Assembly (NCBI RefSeq): GCF_002005145.1 | Contig: NZ_CP019698.1 | Coordinates: 2,852,001-2,916,000 of the forward strand | Source of the DNA: Desulforamulus ferrireducens | GTDB lineage: Bacteria; Bacillota; Desulfotomaculia; Desulfotomaculales; Desulfotomaculaceae | DNA: 64,000 bases | Direction of reading: 5' to 3' | Shown here: one piece after another, positions 41,545 to 49,665 of the stretch | How the letters are laid out: each line of letters begins with the position of its first letter | How positions within the stretch are numbered: the stretch's first letter is position 1 | Made by a program: the position numbers and the translations under genes | The notes under the pieces: model-generated | What the model saw: the letters and a program-made list of their open reading frames with translations, nothing else | Databases searched by the model: none | What the model was told of the DNA's origin: nothing

Positions 41545-43191
41545 GCTTGGCCGTAGCCAAGCATCAGAGTGTCGACAAAGTCAGTGTCGATACTCTTTTT
41601 ATTTACACTATGCCCCAAACATAACCATTTATGGTAAAATATATATATCAGTTTGTTGGTTTGTGGGGGCGATATAAAGTGCTGAGAAAAAAAGACCGGA
41701 CTATCATTAATCAGGTTGAATTCGTTAGTATTGATACATTGGTTCCTGATAATCACTTACTTCGTGCGGTAGAAGCTAGTATAGATTTTAACTTTATTTA
41801 TGATGAAGTCAAAGAATTATACAGCGACAATACCGGAAGGCCTAGCATTGATCCAGTAGTACTGATTAAATTGATCATGTTACAAGCTTTGTATGGAATT
41901 AGGTCTATGCGTCAAACCATTCAAGAGGTAGAAGTCAACATTGCCTACCGTTGGTTTCTTGGCTATAGTCTGGGTGAAAAAATACCCCACTTTTCAACCT
42001 TTGGAAAAAACTATGAAAGACGGTTTAAGAAAAGTGATTTGTTTGAGAAAGTCTTTGAAAAGGTACTGATGGAAGCTATTCAATGTGGTTTTGTCAAAAC
42101 AGATGCCGTATTTATCGATGCAACCCACGTAAAGGCCAGTGCTAATAAGAATAAGCACGTTAAAAAAATGGTTAAGCACCGAGTACATAAATATAAACGT
42201 AATCTATTTGTAGAGATAAATGCTGATCGTGAAGAGCACGGGAAGAAACCCTTTAGAGATGATGATGACGACGATAACAAAGGAGACGGCAATGCGTCTT
42301 CTACCCCGACTGAGACCAGAGAAGTTACGGTGAGTAAAACAGATCCTGAATGTGGAATGTTCCACAAGGGTGAAAAAGAGCGATGTTTTGCCTATATGGC
42401 TTCAGTAGCCTGTGATAAAAACAACTTTATTCTTGGAGTAGAAACTGCCCCTGGAAATATCCATGATAGTCAAGTATTCACCGATATATTTGGAAAAGTA
42501 AACAAACAATTTCCGGAAATCCAAGCAGTTGTGGTTGATGCTGGTTACAAGACCCCAGGTGTTTGTAGAGAGATCATCAAAGCAGGAAAACTTCCTATTA
42601 TGCCCTACAAGAGACCCATGACTAAAAAGGGCTACTTTAAAAAATCCGAGTATGTTTACGATGAATATTACGATTGCTATATTTGCCCTCAGGATCAAAT
42701 CTTAAAGTATAGTACAACTAACCGAGAAGGATATCGGGAATACAAAAGTGATCCCAAAATATGCATTAACTGCCCAAAGAGAATGGAATGTACCCAAAGC
42801 AAGAATTACACAAAGGTTGTAACCAGGCATATTTGGGAACCATATCGAGAAATTGCCGAGCATCTACGGTATACTAAGCAGGGAAAGGACTTATACAAAA
42901 AGCGGAGTGAAACCATAGAGCGAGTATTTGCCGATGCCAAAGAGAAACATGGCATGAGGTACACTCACTACCGAGGCTTGAGGAAAGTGCAAAACTACCT
43001 GACGCTTCTTTTTGCATGCATGAATTTAAAGAAAATAGCGATGTGGAAGAAAAGATTAGGAATGTTGCCACCGGCACGTTCTATTTTCTTTACGATTAGT
43101 AATATTTTTCAATTTAAATGGAAACGCCACTTTAAGTCTTTCGGCTTAAAGTGGCGTTTGTCTTCAGTCTGTTGCTTGGCCGTAGCCAAGC
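41545..43191 (+). mobile_element. IS1182-like insertion sequence with palindromic ends
   Basis: Both ends carry the palindrome GCTTGGC-CGTA-GCCAAGC (41545-41562 and 43174-43191), followed on the inside by related sequence (CATCAGAGTGTCGAC left; CAACAGACTGAAGAC right on the opposite strand), giving imperfect terminal inverted repeats of about 32 bp. The element is about 1.65 kb, usual for IS1182. Whether the palindrome belongs to the element or to a duplicated target hairpin cannot be decided here. It lies 12 bases from the 3' end of ald. Confidence 0.75.
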
Positions 43192-43355
43192 ATCACATTT
43201 TATTAGTTTGCATCCAACACATCAGTCAGTGGGGTATAAGTCAGGTTAAGGGAATCTGCCACTGCTTTAAAGGTGCACTTACCATCAGCCACATTGACGC
43301 CCTTGGCCAAGGCGCAGTTTTCTTTAACTGCCTTTTGCCAGCCTTTATTGGCTAA
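41679..43355 (+). CDS. IS1182-like DDE transposase, frame runs beyond the element
   Basis: A DUF772 N-terminal domain ('[20 protein letters not shown]') is followed by a DDE_Tnp_1 catalytic domain with '[15 protein letters not shown]' (Asp), '[11 protein letters not shown]' (Asp) and '[20 protein letters not shown]' (Glu). GTG at 41679 with GGGGGC nine bases upstream gives the typical '[15 protein letters not shown]' start. The frame has no stop within the element and continues through the right end into sequence antisense to ald, adding about 60 foreign residues. The authentic product likely ends near 'FQFKWKRH', so the stop may have been lost or is target dependent. Confidence 0.88.
   Translation: MLRKKDRTIINQVEFVSIDTLVPDNHLLRAVEASIDFNFIYDEVKELYSDNTGRPSIDPVVLIKLIMLQALYGIRSMRQTIQEVEVNIAYRWFLGYSLGEKIPHFSTFGKNYERRFKKSDLFEKVFEKVLMEAIQCGFVKTDAVFIDATHVKASANKNKHVKKMVKHRVHKYKRNLFVEINADREEHGKKPFRDDDDDDNKGDGNASSTPTETREVTVSKTDPECGMFHKGEKERCFAYMASVACDKNNFILGVETAPGNIHDSQVFTDIFGKVNKQFPEIQAVVVDAGYKTPGVCREIIKAGKLPIMPYKRPMTKKGYFKKSEYVYDEYYDCYICPQDQILKYSTTNREGYREYKSDPKICINCPKRMECTQSKNYTKVVTRHIWEPYREIAEHLRYTKQGKDLYKKRSETIERVFADAKEKHGMRYTHYRGLRKVQNYLTLLFACMNLKKIAMWKKRLGMLPPARSIFFTISNIFQFKWKRHFKSFGLKWRLSSVCCLAVAKHHILLVCIQHISQWGISQVKGICHCFKGALTISHIDALGQGAVFFNCLLPAFIG
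43122..43159 (+). terminator. Hairpin at the right end of the IS1182-like element
   Basis: AAACGCCACTTTAAG pairs perfectly over 15 bp with CTTAAAGTGGCGTTT around TCTTTCGG. It lies inside the 3' part of the transposase frame and could block transcription into or out of the element. Confidence 0.65.
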
Positions 43356-44327
43356 TTGCAGGGCATAGGGCAGGGTAACGTTGGTCAGGGCAAAGGTAGA
43401 TGTGCGGGCCACAGCACCGGGCATATTGGCCACGGAGTAATGAATTACACCATATTTTTCATAGATGGGTTCACTGTGGGTGGTCACCCGATCAACGGTT
43501 TCTATGGAACCACCTTGGTCAATGGCCACATCCACAATAACCGAACCTGGCTTCATGTTTTTAACCATTGCTTCGGTTACCAACTTAGGAGCCTTAGCTC
43601 CGGGGATAAGCACTGCTCCCACCAGCAGGTCTGCCTTTTTAACAGCCTCGGCAATATTGTAACTATTGGACATCAAGGTATTAATACGACCGCCGTACAG
43701 GTCATCCAAGTAGCGCAGGCGATTTACATTAACATCAAGAATGGTCACATTGGCTCCCATGCCCATGGCCATCTTGGCAGCATTGGTACCGACAATGCCG
43801 CCACCGATAATAACAACCTCTGCGGCCGGAACACCGGGAACACCACCCAGCAATATACCCATACCGCCGGTGGTTTTTTCTAAATAGCGGGCACCAATCT
43901 GAATGGACATCCGGCCGGCCACTTCCGACATGGGATTTAACAGGGGCAGGGAACCGTTATCAAGTTGAATGGTTTCGTAGGCAATACCCACCACTTTCTT
44001 TTCCAGCAAAGCAGCAGTTAGTTCCGGTTCCGGCGCTAAGTGCAAGTAGGTAAATAGCACTTGCCCTTCCTTGAATAAACCATATTCTTGTTTTAAAGGC
44101 TCCTTAACCTTCATAATCATGTCCGCTGCCTGAAAAACCTCTTGAGGAGTTTCCAGAATCTGGGCTCCGGCCTCGATGTAAGCTTGGTCCGAAATACCAC
44201 TGCCTACCCCGGCACTTTTTTCAATAACCACACGGTGGCCGTTGTTGACCAGCGCCTGTACGCCGGCAGGAGTTATAGCCACACGGTTTTCGTTATTTTT
44301 TATTTCCTTAGGTACACCAACGATCAT
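43203..44327 (-). CDS. ald: Alanine dehydrogenase
   Basis: Ald interconverts L-alanine and pyruvate with NAD in the cytoplasm. The 374-residue product shows '[20 protein letters not shown]', the substrate-binding '[12 protein letters not shown]', the Rossmann glycine motif '[20 protein letters not shown]', and '[15 protein letters not shown]' and '[18 protein letters not shown]'. Length is normal. ATG follows GGAGGCGTTTTTAA-type sequence. The IS1182-like element lies 12 bases after its stop and may have displaced its terminator. Its leader contains a strong hairpin at 44468-44502. Ald and alr are separated here by two insertion sequences. Confidence 0.96.
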   Translation of the reverse strand: MIVGVPKEIKNNENRVAITPAGVQALVNNGHRVVIEKSAGVGSGISDQAYIEAGAQILETPQEVFQAADMIMKVKEPLKQEYGLFKEGQVLFTYLHLAPEPELTAALLEKKVVGIAYETIQLDNGSLPLLNPMSEVAGRMSIQIGARYLEKTTGGMGILLGGVPGVPAAEVVIIGGGIVGTNAAKMAMGMGANVTILDVNVNRLRYLDDLYGGRINTLMSNSYNIAEAVKKADLLVGAVLIPGAKAPKLVTEAMVKNMKPGSVIVDVAIDQGGSIETVDRVTTHSEPIYEKYGVIHYSVANMPGAVARTSTFALTNVTLPYALQLANKGWQKAVKENCALAKGVNVADGKCTFKAVADSLNLTYTPLTDVLDAN

Positions 44328-44467
44328 TTAAAAACGCCTCCTCTTATGTCTTACATTTATTGGATTTCCACCTAATTAAAAATAGCAAAAAACGTGCCAG
44401 AAATATGGACACACTCATTTCCCGAAAAGTCCCAATATTAGCAATAGTTTTTCATGGCTGTAAAGAA

Positions 44468-44502
44468 ATATTTCCGCACCGGTTGCCCTGGTGCGGAAAT
44501 AT
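44468..44502. promoter_or_regulatory. 13-bp hairpin upstream of ald
   Basis: ATATTTCCGCACC (44468-44480) pairs perfectly with GGTGCGGAAATAT (44490-44502) around nine bases. On the minus strand the stem is followed by TTCTTTAC. It lies about 140 bases before the ald start and about 120 bases after the interrupted gene, so it is either the terminator of that gene or a leader element of ald. Confidence 0.55.
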
Positions 44503-44870
44503 GGAAAGTATTCTTGCCATAAGTGGAAATATATTTTTACACCTTTTCATACAATAACCGAATATTTTTAGGGTTTGGTTATTTTTTAAAATATAGCTTT
44601 TTACAATCCAGTTTTAAAGTTTACATAGTTTTCTTACTTAGTTGATAGTCTTGATATATCTTATTGAAAAAAACAGCAAGCTCTTCTAAGGAACTTCTGT
44701 TGACTATTAAGGATAAACAAGGTCCACTATCATTTGGCTCATTATTTAATATTTTCTTTAAGTCAAGTTCTATGCGAAATGTAAAAACATCCTTTTCTTT
44801 AGGAAAACGATATATGGAGATATTAAATAACGGTTCCATGCAACCAGTTTTAATGACTGGTAAATTGTTC

Positions 44871-44878
44871 ATTAAACC
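44871..44878. repeat. 8-bp target site duplication of IS66 (left)
   Basis: ATTAAACC immediately precedes the left terminal repeat of the IS66 element and is repeated exactly after its right end (47724-47731). Eight bases is the normal duplication for IS66. Confidence 0.9.
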
Positions 44879-44983
44879 GTAAGCGTCAAATCCTACGTCA
44901 CCTGTTGCCAGCACTACGGGTATGCTAACATATATAAAAAGCGCCCAGGAATGGATGAGGGGGATATGGATAACTGGTTCCCC

Positions 44984-45265
44984 CTAAAAAAATCCATCAC
45001 GCAGGGCCGCTTTAAATTCGTTAAATTGTTTTTGAATTAACCTTCTGTGCCGGTCGTCCGACAGGCCCACTGCTTGGTCAAATCCTTCCTCAGCCAGGTA
45101 ATAATTAAAGCACTCCGCAAGATCCGGATTTTCTCGTTCCATTTTTGCATAGTGCTTTATCAGGTAATGGTTGAAATCTAAATCAAAGTCTAAGCGACTA
45201 CGCTTTCCGTCCAGATATTCCTGGACAAAAGTCATCATAAATTTAGTTGCGGTGCCTCTGGACAT
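44984..45265 (-). CDS. IS66 accessory small protein (fourth frame)
   Basis: A 93-residue charged helical protein ('MSRGTATKFMMTFVQEYLDG', 'LRDGFF' at the end). It begins within the stop of tnpC: the sequence AAAGGAGAATGCCTAAG precedes the ATG at 45265, so it is translationally coupled. An in-frame ATG at 45274 is too close to the ribosome site. Comparable small frames follow tnpC in IS66 elements of Firmicutes; their role is unknown. Confidence 0.7.
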   Translation of the reverse strand: MSRGTATKFMMTFVQEYLDGKRSRLDFDLDFNHYLIKHYAKMERENPDLAECFNYYLAEEGFDQAVGLSDDRHRRLIQKQFNEFKAALRDGFF

Positions 45266-45266
45266 C

Positions 45267-46814
45267 TTAGGCATTCTCCTTTGTAAATGGCATACGGCAT
45301 TTTTCGGGGATAGCTTCGCCCCAAGGTAATAGGGCATCCAATTCCCCAACTGATGTAGATGGAACAGTTTCAAGTAGGAATTTCATATATTCAAAGGGCA
45401 GCAGCCCGTTTGCTTTGGCGGTTTCTATGATGGAATAAACTACTGAGCTCGATATAGCCCCTTTGACAGCATTGCAGAACAACCAATTTTTGCGGCCCAA
45501 GGCAAAGGGACGCACGGCATTTTCCGCGCGGTTGTTCGAGAGTTCAGTACGCCCGTCAAGGTAGACATTCATTAGCCATTCGCGCTGTTCCAATGCATAG
45601 TGCACCGCCTTTCCCATAGCGGTTTTGGGAAGGACGGTCAACGTTTGCAGCCAGCCAAAAAAAGCCTCTGCCAGAGGCTTAGATTTCTCTAATCTCAGTT
45701 TGTAGCGTTCTTCAGGGGTTAAACTTTCCCACTGTTCTTCCAGGTGGAAAAGTAAGCCAATGCGCCTAACAGCATCGTTTGCTGATGATACAGCCCTTTC
45801 GCAATTTGGAATAGCCTTAAGGGCATCCTCAAATTTACGTCGCATATGAACCCAACATCCCACAACTGTGACCCCGGGTAATGTGTGATAGGCAGCATAG
45901 CCATCTGTGTGCAGAAAGCCCCTAAAACCCTTTAAAAACTGCCGCGGGTGGGTGCTTGACCGGCTGGGTTGATACTCAAAGAGAACAATCTGCCGTTTTG
46001 TATCCCCACTTGTCCTGTACAACCACATATAGCTGTTTGAAACGGCAGTCTTCCCAGGTTCCCGTAAAACCTGCACTGTACTCTCATCAGCATGAAGCAC
46101 ATCCTGTGTCAGCAATATGGCCTTCATTCGCTCATAAATGGGCAACAGCCAATCCTCACTGCAGCGGATGACCCAGTTGGCCATAGTCTGGCGGGAAAGC
46201 CGCACCCCCTGCCTTTTCCAGTCTTGCTCTTGCCGGTACAGTGGGATATGCTGAACATATTTTTGTGTTATGATGTGGGCCACTGCAGATGGCGAAGCAA
46301 GGCTGCCGCTGATTAGCGGCTTGGGCATTTCCGCCTTTACTATAGGCACATGGTCGCCATTTTTTTCGCAGTTCCGGCAGGATAGTACGGCACGTCTATG
46401 CTCCACAACCTTGACCTGAGGAGGAATAATTACAAGCTCGCGCCGGGTATCATGTCCCATTTCATGCAGCATCCCACCGCATTCAGGACAAACTCGTTCT
46501 TCTTCGGGAAGTGTATGTTCCACCGTCTCCACCGGCAATACTGACAGGTCATCTTTTCTTTTGCCAATGCGTTTGCGGCGGGCATAGGTAATTTCTTCGA
46601 GCTCCGGCTCGTTTTTTTGTAAATCAGCTTCTTTTTCAACCTCGTCAAACAGACCAAGCTGACCAGGCAAAGTACCCTTTTCGCTTGATGGCCCAAATTG
46701 GCGATGTTTAGAAAGCCGAAACTGTTCCTCGTAAAACTTTACGAGCATCTCCAGTTCGGCTATACGGGCATCCTTTTCAGCTATTATTTCGGTCCAGTTG
46801 TTTGCAGTTTCCAT
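45267..46814 (-). CDS. IS66-family transposase TnpC
   Basis: A 515-residue DDE transposase. It has an N-terminal coiled region ('KDARIAELEMLVKFYEEQFR'), a zinc-finger-like segment ('CPECGGMLHEMGHDTRRE', then 'LSCRNCEKNG'), and the catalytic DDE_Tnp_IS66 domain with 'LHADESTVQVLREPGK' (Asp), 'GFLHTDGYAAYHTLPG' (Asp) and 'ELSNNRAENAVRPFALGRKN' (Glu). The C-terminal tail matches DDE_Tnp_IS66_C ('LDALLPWGEAIPEKC'). The frame is intact. It is the third gene of the element's operon. Confidence 0.96.
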   Translation of the reverse strand: METANNWTEIIAEKDARIAELEMLVKFYEEQFRLSKHRQFGPSSEKGTLPGQLGLFDEVEKEADLQKNEPELEEITYARRKRIGKRKDDLSVLPVETVEHTLPEEERVCPECGGMLHEMGHDTRRELVIIPPQVKVVEHRRAVLSCRNCEKNGDHVPIVKAEMPKPLISGSLASPSAVAHIITQKYVQHIPLYRQEQDWKRQGVRLSRQTMANWVIRCSEDWLLPIYERMKAILLTQDVLHADESTVQVLREPGKTAVSNSYMWLYRTSGDTKRQIVLFEYQPSRSSTHPRQFLKGFRGFLHTDGYAAYHTLPGVTVVGCWVHMRRKFEDALKAIPNCERAVSSANDAVRRIGLLFHLEEQWESLTPEERYKLRLEKSKPLAEAFFGWLQTLTVLPKTAMGKAVHYALEQREWLMNVYLDGRTELSNNRAENAVRPFALGRKNWLFCNAVKGAISSSVVYSIIETAKANGLLPFEYMKFLLETVPSTSVGELDALLPWGEAIPEKCRMPFTKENA

Positions 46815-46868
46815 ATCTCCATATTCTCATGGAAAACTTTGAAAAGCAAGTTATTTTTTGCATATTTT

Positions 46869-47222
46869 TTATGTAATTCGTTTTCCCAGCAATTCTTTTC
46901 GCCTTAGCTTTAATGCCACCCTTGTCCCACCTAATAGGATTGACAATTCCTCACCTGTTAGCACAAGGGTCTGTTCTTCACCGGACGTTGGCCACCGAAA
47001 ATGTCCTTTTTCCAGACGTTTGAAGTGAAGCCAGAACCCGTCGCCATCCCATTCCAATATTTTTATGCGGTCGCGGCTTCTGTTGCAGAATACGAACAGT
47101 GCCCCGTCACATGGGTCAAGTTTGAAACTCCCTTCCACAATGGCCGCAAGCCCGTTGATGCTTTTCCGCATATCTGTGTGACCGCAGGCGAGAAATACCC
47201 GTTTTCCGGCCAGGCTTAGCAT
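46869..47222 (-). CDS. IS66 accessory protein TnpB
   Basis: A 117-residue IS66 Orf2-type protein with 'RVFLACGHTDMRKSINGLAA', 'LFVFCNRSRDRIKILEWDGD' and 'FWLHFKRLEKGHFRWP'. It is required for transposition of IS66 together with TnpA and TnpC. Its start overlaps the end of tnpA by seven bases, implying coupled translation. It is unrelated to the TnpB nuclease of IS200/IS605. Confidence 0.95.
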   Translation of the reverse strand: MLSLAGKRVFLACGHTDMRKSINGLAAIVEGSFKLDPCDGALFVFCNRSRDRIKILEWDGDGFWLHFKRLEKGHFRWPTSGEEQTLVLTGEELSILLGGTRVALKLRRKELLGKRIT

Positions 47223-47608
47223 AGCTGTTTAAACAGGCCAAGCAGTGCGGCTATCTTTTCTACCGGATAGGCGCTGTCCGCAGCAATCCGCATTCCTCCA
47301 AGTTCAATGCGGATTTCACTCTGTTTGGCATCGTTGTGGACAGGAAACTTTTCAGGTGCGTCTGTAATTTTCAATTCGGCAAATCCTGGTGGGACTAGGC
47401 AAGGCAGCTTTGCGTGCTCAGTTCGAATTTCTGTTAGTTGTTCACAGGCAGCTTCTCGCAGCTTCCTTTGCCAATAGTAGTAGGTGTTTTCACGGAATCC
47501 CTCGTTTGCACAGAAGGCTTTAATACTAAGGCCGCTTTCATTTTTTCTGCGCACGATCTGTGCCCAGTGTGCCAGGCGGTATTCCGCAGCAATTTCTCTA
47601 GTATTCAT
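47216..47608 (-). CDS. IS66 accessory protein TnpA
   Basis: A 130-residue protein with an N-terminal helix-turn-helix ('WAQIVRRKNESGLSIKAFC', 'NEGFRENTYYYWQRKLREA'), typical of the IS66 TnpA family, and a less conserved C-terminal part. It probably binds element DNA. It is the first gene of the element, starting about 115 bases inside the right terminal repeat. Confidence 0.9.
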   Translation of the reverse strand: MNTREIAAEYRLAHWAQIVRRKNESGLSIKAFCANEGFRENTYYYWQRKLREAACEQLTEIRTEHAKLPCLVPPGFAELKITDAPEKFPVHNDAKQSEIRIELGGMRIAADSAYPVEKIAALLGLFKQLC

Positions 47609-47723
47609 ATTGCTGATACTCCTGTTCGTCTTGAATTACCACTAGTGGTTTTTCAAGTTTTTCATAGCCCAGTGTATCAGTTTTGTATGTGTGATTCTAG
47701 GTGACGGCGGGTTTGTCGCTTAC

Positions 47724-47731
47724 ATTAAACC
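47724..47731. repeat. 8-bp target site duplication of IS66 (right)
   Basis: ATTAAACC, identical to 44871-44878, directly after the right terminal repeat. Confidence 0.9.
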
Positions 47732-48055
47732 ATCTAAAATATGCTGGCTAATATTTTTTAAATCGCCTATATAGGTAGAAGAAAAATGTTTTTTGGGATC
47801 TACATAGATGTTACCAATAGGAGTATTAAACTTAATTTCAAAAAAACACTTTCAGTCCCAAAGTGCGAAAACTCTAGTTGCATACTTTGTTCTACATGGA
47901 TATCTTTTATTATCATAAATACCTCCATATTAGTTTTCTATCTATATTAACCAATCGATATATTAATTATATACCTTACAAAGAGAAATCCTATCTTACC
48001 AAGACCAATCTTGATAAACCCAGCGTGATTTAAAAGCTGCATTGTTCATAATTAC

Positions 48056-48205
48056 ATGAAAGTTAAGGACATAGCTATCTTGGTTAATAAACCTGAAGGA
48101 ACTATAAAGACTTTACTTCATAGAGCAAGAAATCATATCAAAAAATATTTGCAAAAAGAAGGATACTTTACTTATAGTTCGGAGGTTGATCGGAAAATTG
48201 AGTGA
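48056..48205 (+). pseudogene. 3' remnant of an ECF RNA polymerase sigma factor gene
   Basis: The frame encodes 'MKVKDIAILVNKPEGTIKTL' followed by 'LHRARNHIKKYLQKEGYF', which is the helix-turn-helix of sigma region 4 of ECF sigma factors (pattern KEIAxxLxxPEGTVKTxLHRARxxLKKxL). Regions 2 and most of 4.1 are missing; a stop lies in frame just upstream at 48026, and the preceding 120 bases do not restore them. The end overlaps the start of the anti-sigma-like gene, as in intact sigma/anti-sigma operons. Confidence 0.75.
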
Positions 48206-48923
48206 AAAACAATATTCTACAATTGATGAGCTAATAAAAAGAAATCTTAAGCAAAAAGCAGAACAAGAACAAGAAATCAATATAGAAGAGGCATGGGAAA
48301 GATTTGCCAAAAGGTATCCAGTTAGATCAAAACAAAAAAGCTACAAAATTTTAGGTATAGCTAGTTTCCTTTTTCTTATTGTTACTATTTCATTTTCAAT
48401 AAATCCAACAGAAGGAAGTGCAGTTAACTTAAGATTTTTTGAAAGCATAAAGTCTTTTATTTCTGGTAAAGTACAGACTGCTCATATTTCCTTCGGAAAT
48501 AAAGAAAAAAACGCTGCAGACTATATTTCTCCGGAAGTCTACAGCGTTTTAAAAGACATAACATATGAGATATTGCTACCACTGGACATGATGGATATTT
48601 ACAATCTTGATAAAGCTGAAATTAATCGCATTGGTGATTCCAAGCAGATTGACCTTATCTTTAGGGACATGAATAATAATTTAATTACTATGACTCAGAT
48701 CAATATCATAGGAGATATTAACCTGGGGAACTCTTTCGATACTGAAGACGCCAACATGAAAAAAGTTAAGGTTAAAGGCCAAGAAGCAAATCTAATTGTC
48801 TATAAAAATGGTTTTGCAAAATTGTCTTGGATTGATCGCAACATTTTTATTACTATTGCGGGTGAGATATCTGAAGATAATATTTTAATATTAGCCAACT
48901 CAACCAAGAGAGTCAATCTATAG
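48186..48923 (+). CDS. Anti-sigma-like membrane protein with DUF4367-type domain
   Basis: A 245-residue protein with a charged cytoplasmic N-terminus (about 1-55), one membrane helix ('ILGIASFLFLIVTISFSI') and an extracytoplasmic domain ending 'ISEDNILILANSTKRVNL', resembling DUF4367 of clostridial sigma-linked proteins. Start TTG at 48186 or 48198, behind CGGAGG. It overlaps the end of a truncated ECF sigma factor gene, so it was probably that factor's regulator and has now lost its partner. The cytoplasmic part would be the sigma-binding segment; this is inference. Confidence 0.7.
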   Translation: MIGKLSEKQYSTIDELIKRNLKQKAEQEQEINIEEAWERFAKRYPVRSKQKSYKILGIASFLFLIVTISFSINPTEGSAVNLRFFESIKSFISGKVQTAHISFGNKEKNAADYISPEVYSVLKDITYEILLPLDMMDIYNLDKAEINRIGDSKQIDLIFRDMNNNLITMTQINIIGDINLGNSFDTEDANMKKVKVKGQEANLIVYKNGFAKLSWIDRNIFITIAGEISEDNILILANSTKRVNL

Positions 48924-49344
48924 TAAATGAATAGGTATATGATGAGTTTGTTTCAATTAGGTTACCTTTATCTACCCGGTGATACCCTCTAACCCTATAT
49001 GTGGTTCCAGGGACACCAGTATAACTTCCTGTTGTATTACAGATGGTGCTGTTACTTTTACTATTGGTCCATTGTTTCACTATACTCCATCCGGAAGATG
49101 TTTTCTTTTCAAGGTACAAAGTGGTTGTGATCTTATCCACAGTACTATATGTTTTTGTAGTTCCAGATACCCCAATACTACTACCATTTAATGTATATAG
49201 GCATGCGGCATCATACATGTAATCATAAGCCTGAGGGGTTACTACACTTGAATCATCTTCCACTTTAGCTAGAACAGGCTGTCCTACTGCTAAGAATAAA
49301 ACCCCTACTAACACTAAAACAAACGGCTTTAATTTTTGAAGCAT
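48913..49344 (-). CDS. Secreted hypothetical protein (DUF6147-like)
   Basis: A signal peptide ('KLKPFVLVLVGVLFLAVGQP', cleavage after 'VLA') is followed by a beta-rich domain with many Ser/Thr ('LYLEKKTSSGWSIVKQWTN', 'GVPGTTYRVRGYHRVDKGN'). The pattern resembles small exported proteins of spore formers (DUF6147), often found near ECF sigma genes. ATG follows AGGAGGAGAGATATATG-type sequence. It is convergent with the anti-sigma-like gene with an 11-base overlap. Function unknown. Confidence 0.7.
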   Translation of the reverse strand: MLQKLKPFVLVLVGVLFLAVGQPVLAKVEDDSSVVTPQAYDYMYDAACLYTLNGSSIGVSGTTKTYSTVDKITTTLYLEKKTSSGWSIVKQWTNSKSNSTICNTTGSYTGVPGTTYRVRGYHRVDKGNLIETNSSYTYSFTID

Positions 49345-49665
49345 ATATCTCTCCTCCTTTTAGTTTTTCAATAACTAGACAGAAATGTTATGGGTTAGGT
49401 TTCAAAAAAAGCATATTTTAAAATCTTTTTTATGAATCTAAAGTTTTCATAAAAGCCTAGTTTGTAGTAAAGGGACTTTCGAGATAATATCTTATTAGAG
49501 CATTTCTCGGACATCTTTAATGTTTTAATAAAAAAGTGATGGTTAGAGATTTACCATCACTTTTTTCATAATTTGCAGGGTCTAAGTTAGTCGTGTCCCT
49601 TAATTATATCGTTATATCGTTGTCTTATTTGGGGATTGCTCTTCTTTCTCTTTTAGCAAGCTAGC
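49345..49665. other. Intergenic region with a terminator only
   Basis: About 320 AT-rich bases between the secreted protein gene and nnr. Apart from the hairpin at 49530-49566 nothing recognisable was seen. Confidence 0.5.
49530..49566 (-). terminator. Strong bidirectional hairpin downstream of nnr
   Basis: AAAAAAGTGATGGT pairs perfectly with ACCATCACTTTTTT around nine bases, so a T6 run follows on either strand. It lies about 100 bases after nnr and probably ends the LytS-LytTR-acpS-nnr transcript. Confidence 0.8.

Larger units (their letters stand above)
44879..47723 (-). mobile_element. IS66-family insertion sequence, complete
   Basis: Terminal inverted repeats begin GTAAGCGTCAAATCCTACG (left) and GTAAGCGACAAACCCGCCG (right, opposite strand); GTAAGCG is typical of IS66. 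The 2845-bp element carries tnpA, tnpB, tnpC and a fourth small frame on the minus strand, flanked by the duplication ATTAAACC. All main frames are open, so it may still be active. Confidence 0.95.
44621..47916 (-). pseudogene. Small hypothetical gene split by IS66 and frameshifted
   Basis: On the minus strand the gene starts at ATG 47916 behind GGAGGT ('MIIKDIHVEQSMQLEFSHFG'), is interrupted by the IS66 element (44879-47723), and resumes to a stop at 44621 ('MNNLPVIKTGCMEPLFNIS', ending 'IYQDYQLSKKTM'). Removing the element and one 8-bp copy joins the halves in frame at 'ILDGLMNNLPVIK', giving about 146 residues. A further one-base loss in a T run (47840-47846) shifts the frame between 'TESVF' and 'FNTPIGNIYVDPKKH'. 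So the gene is doubly inactivated. The family is not recognised. Confidence 0.8.
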
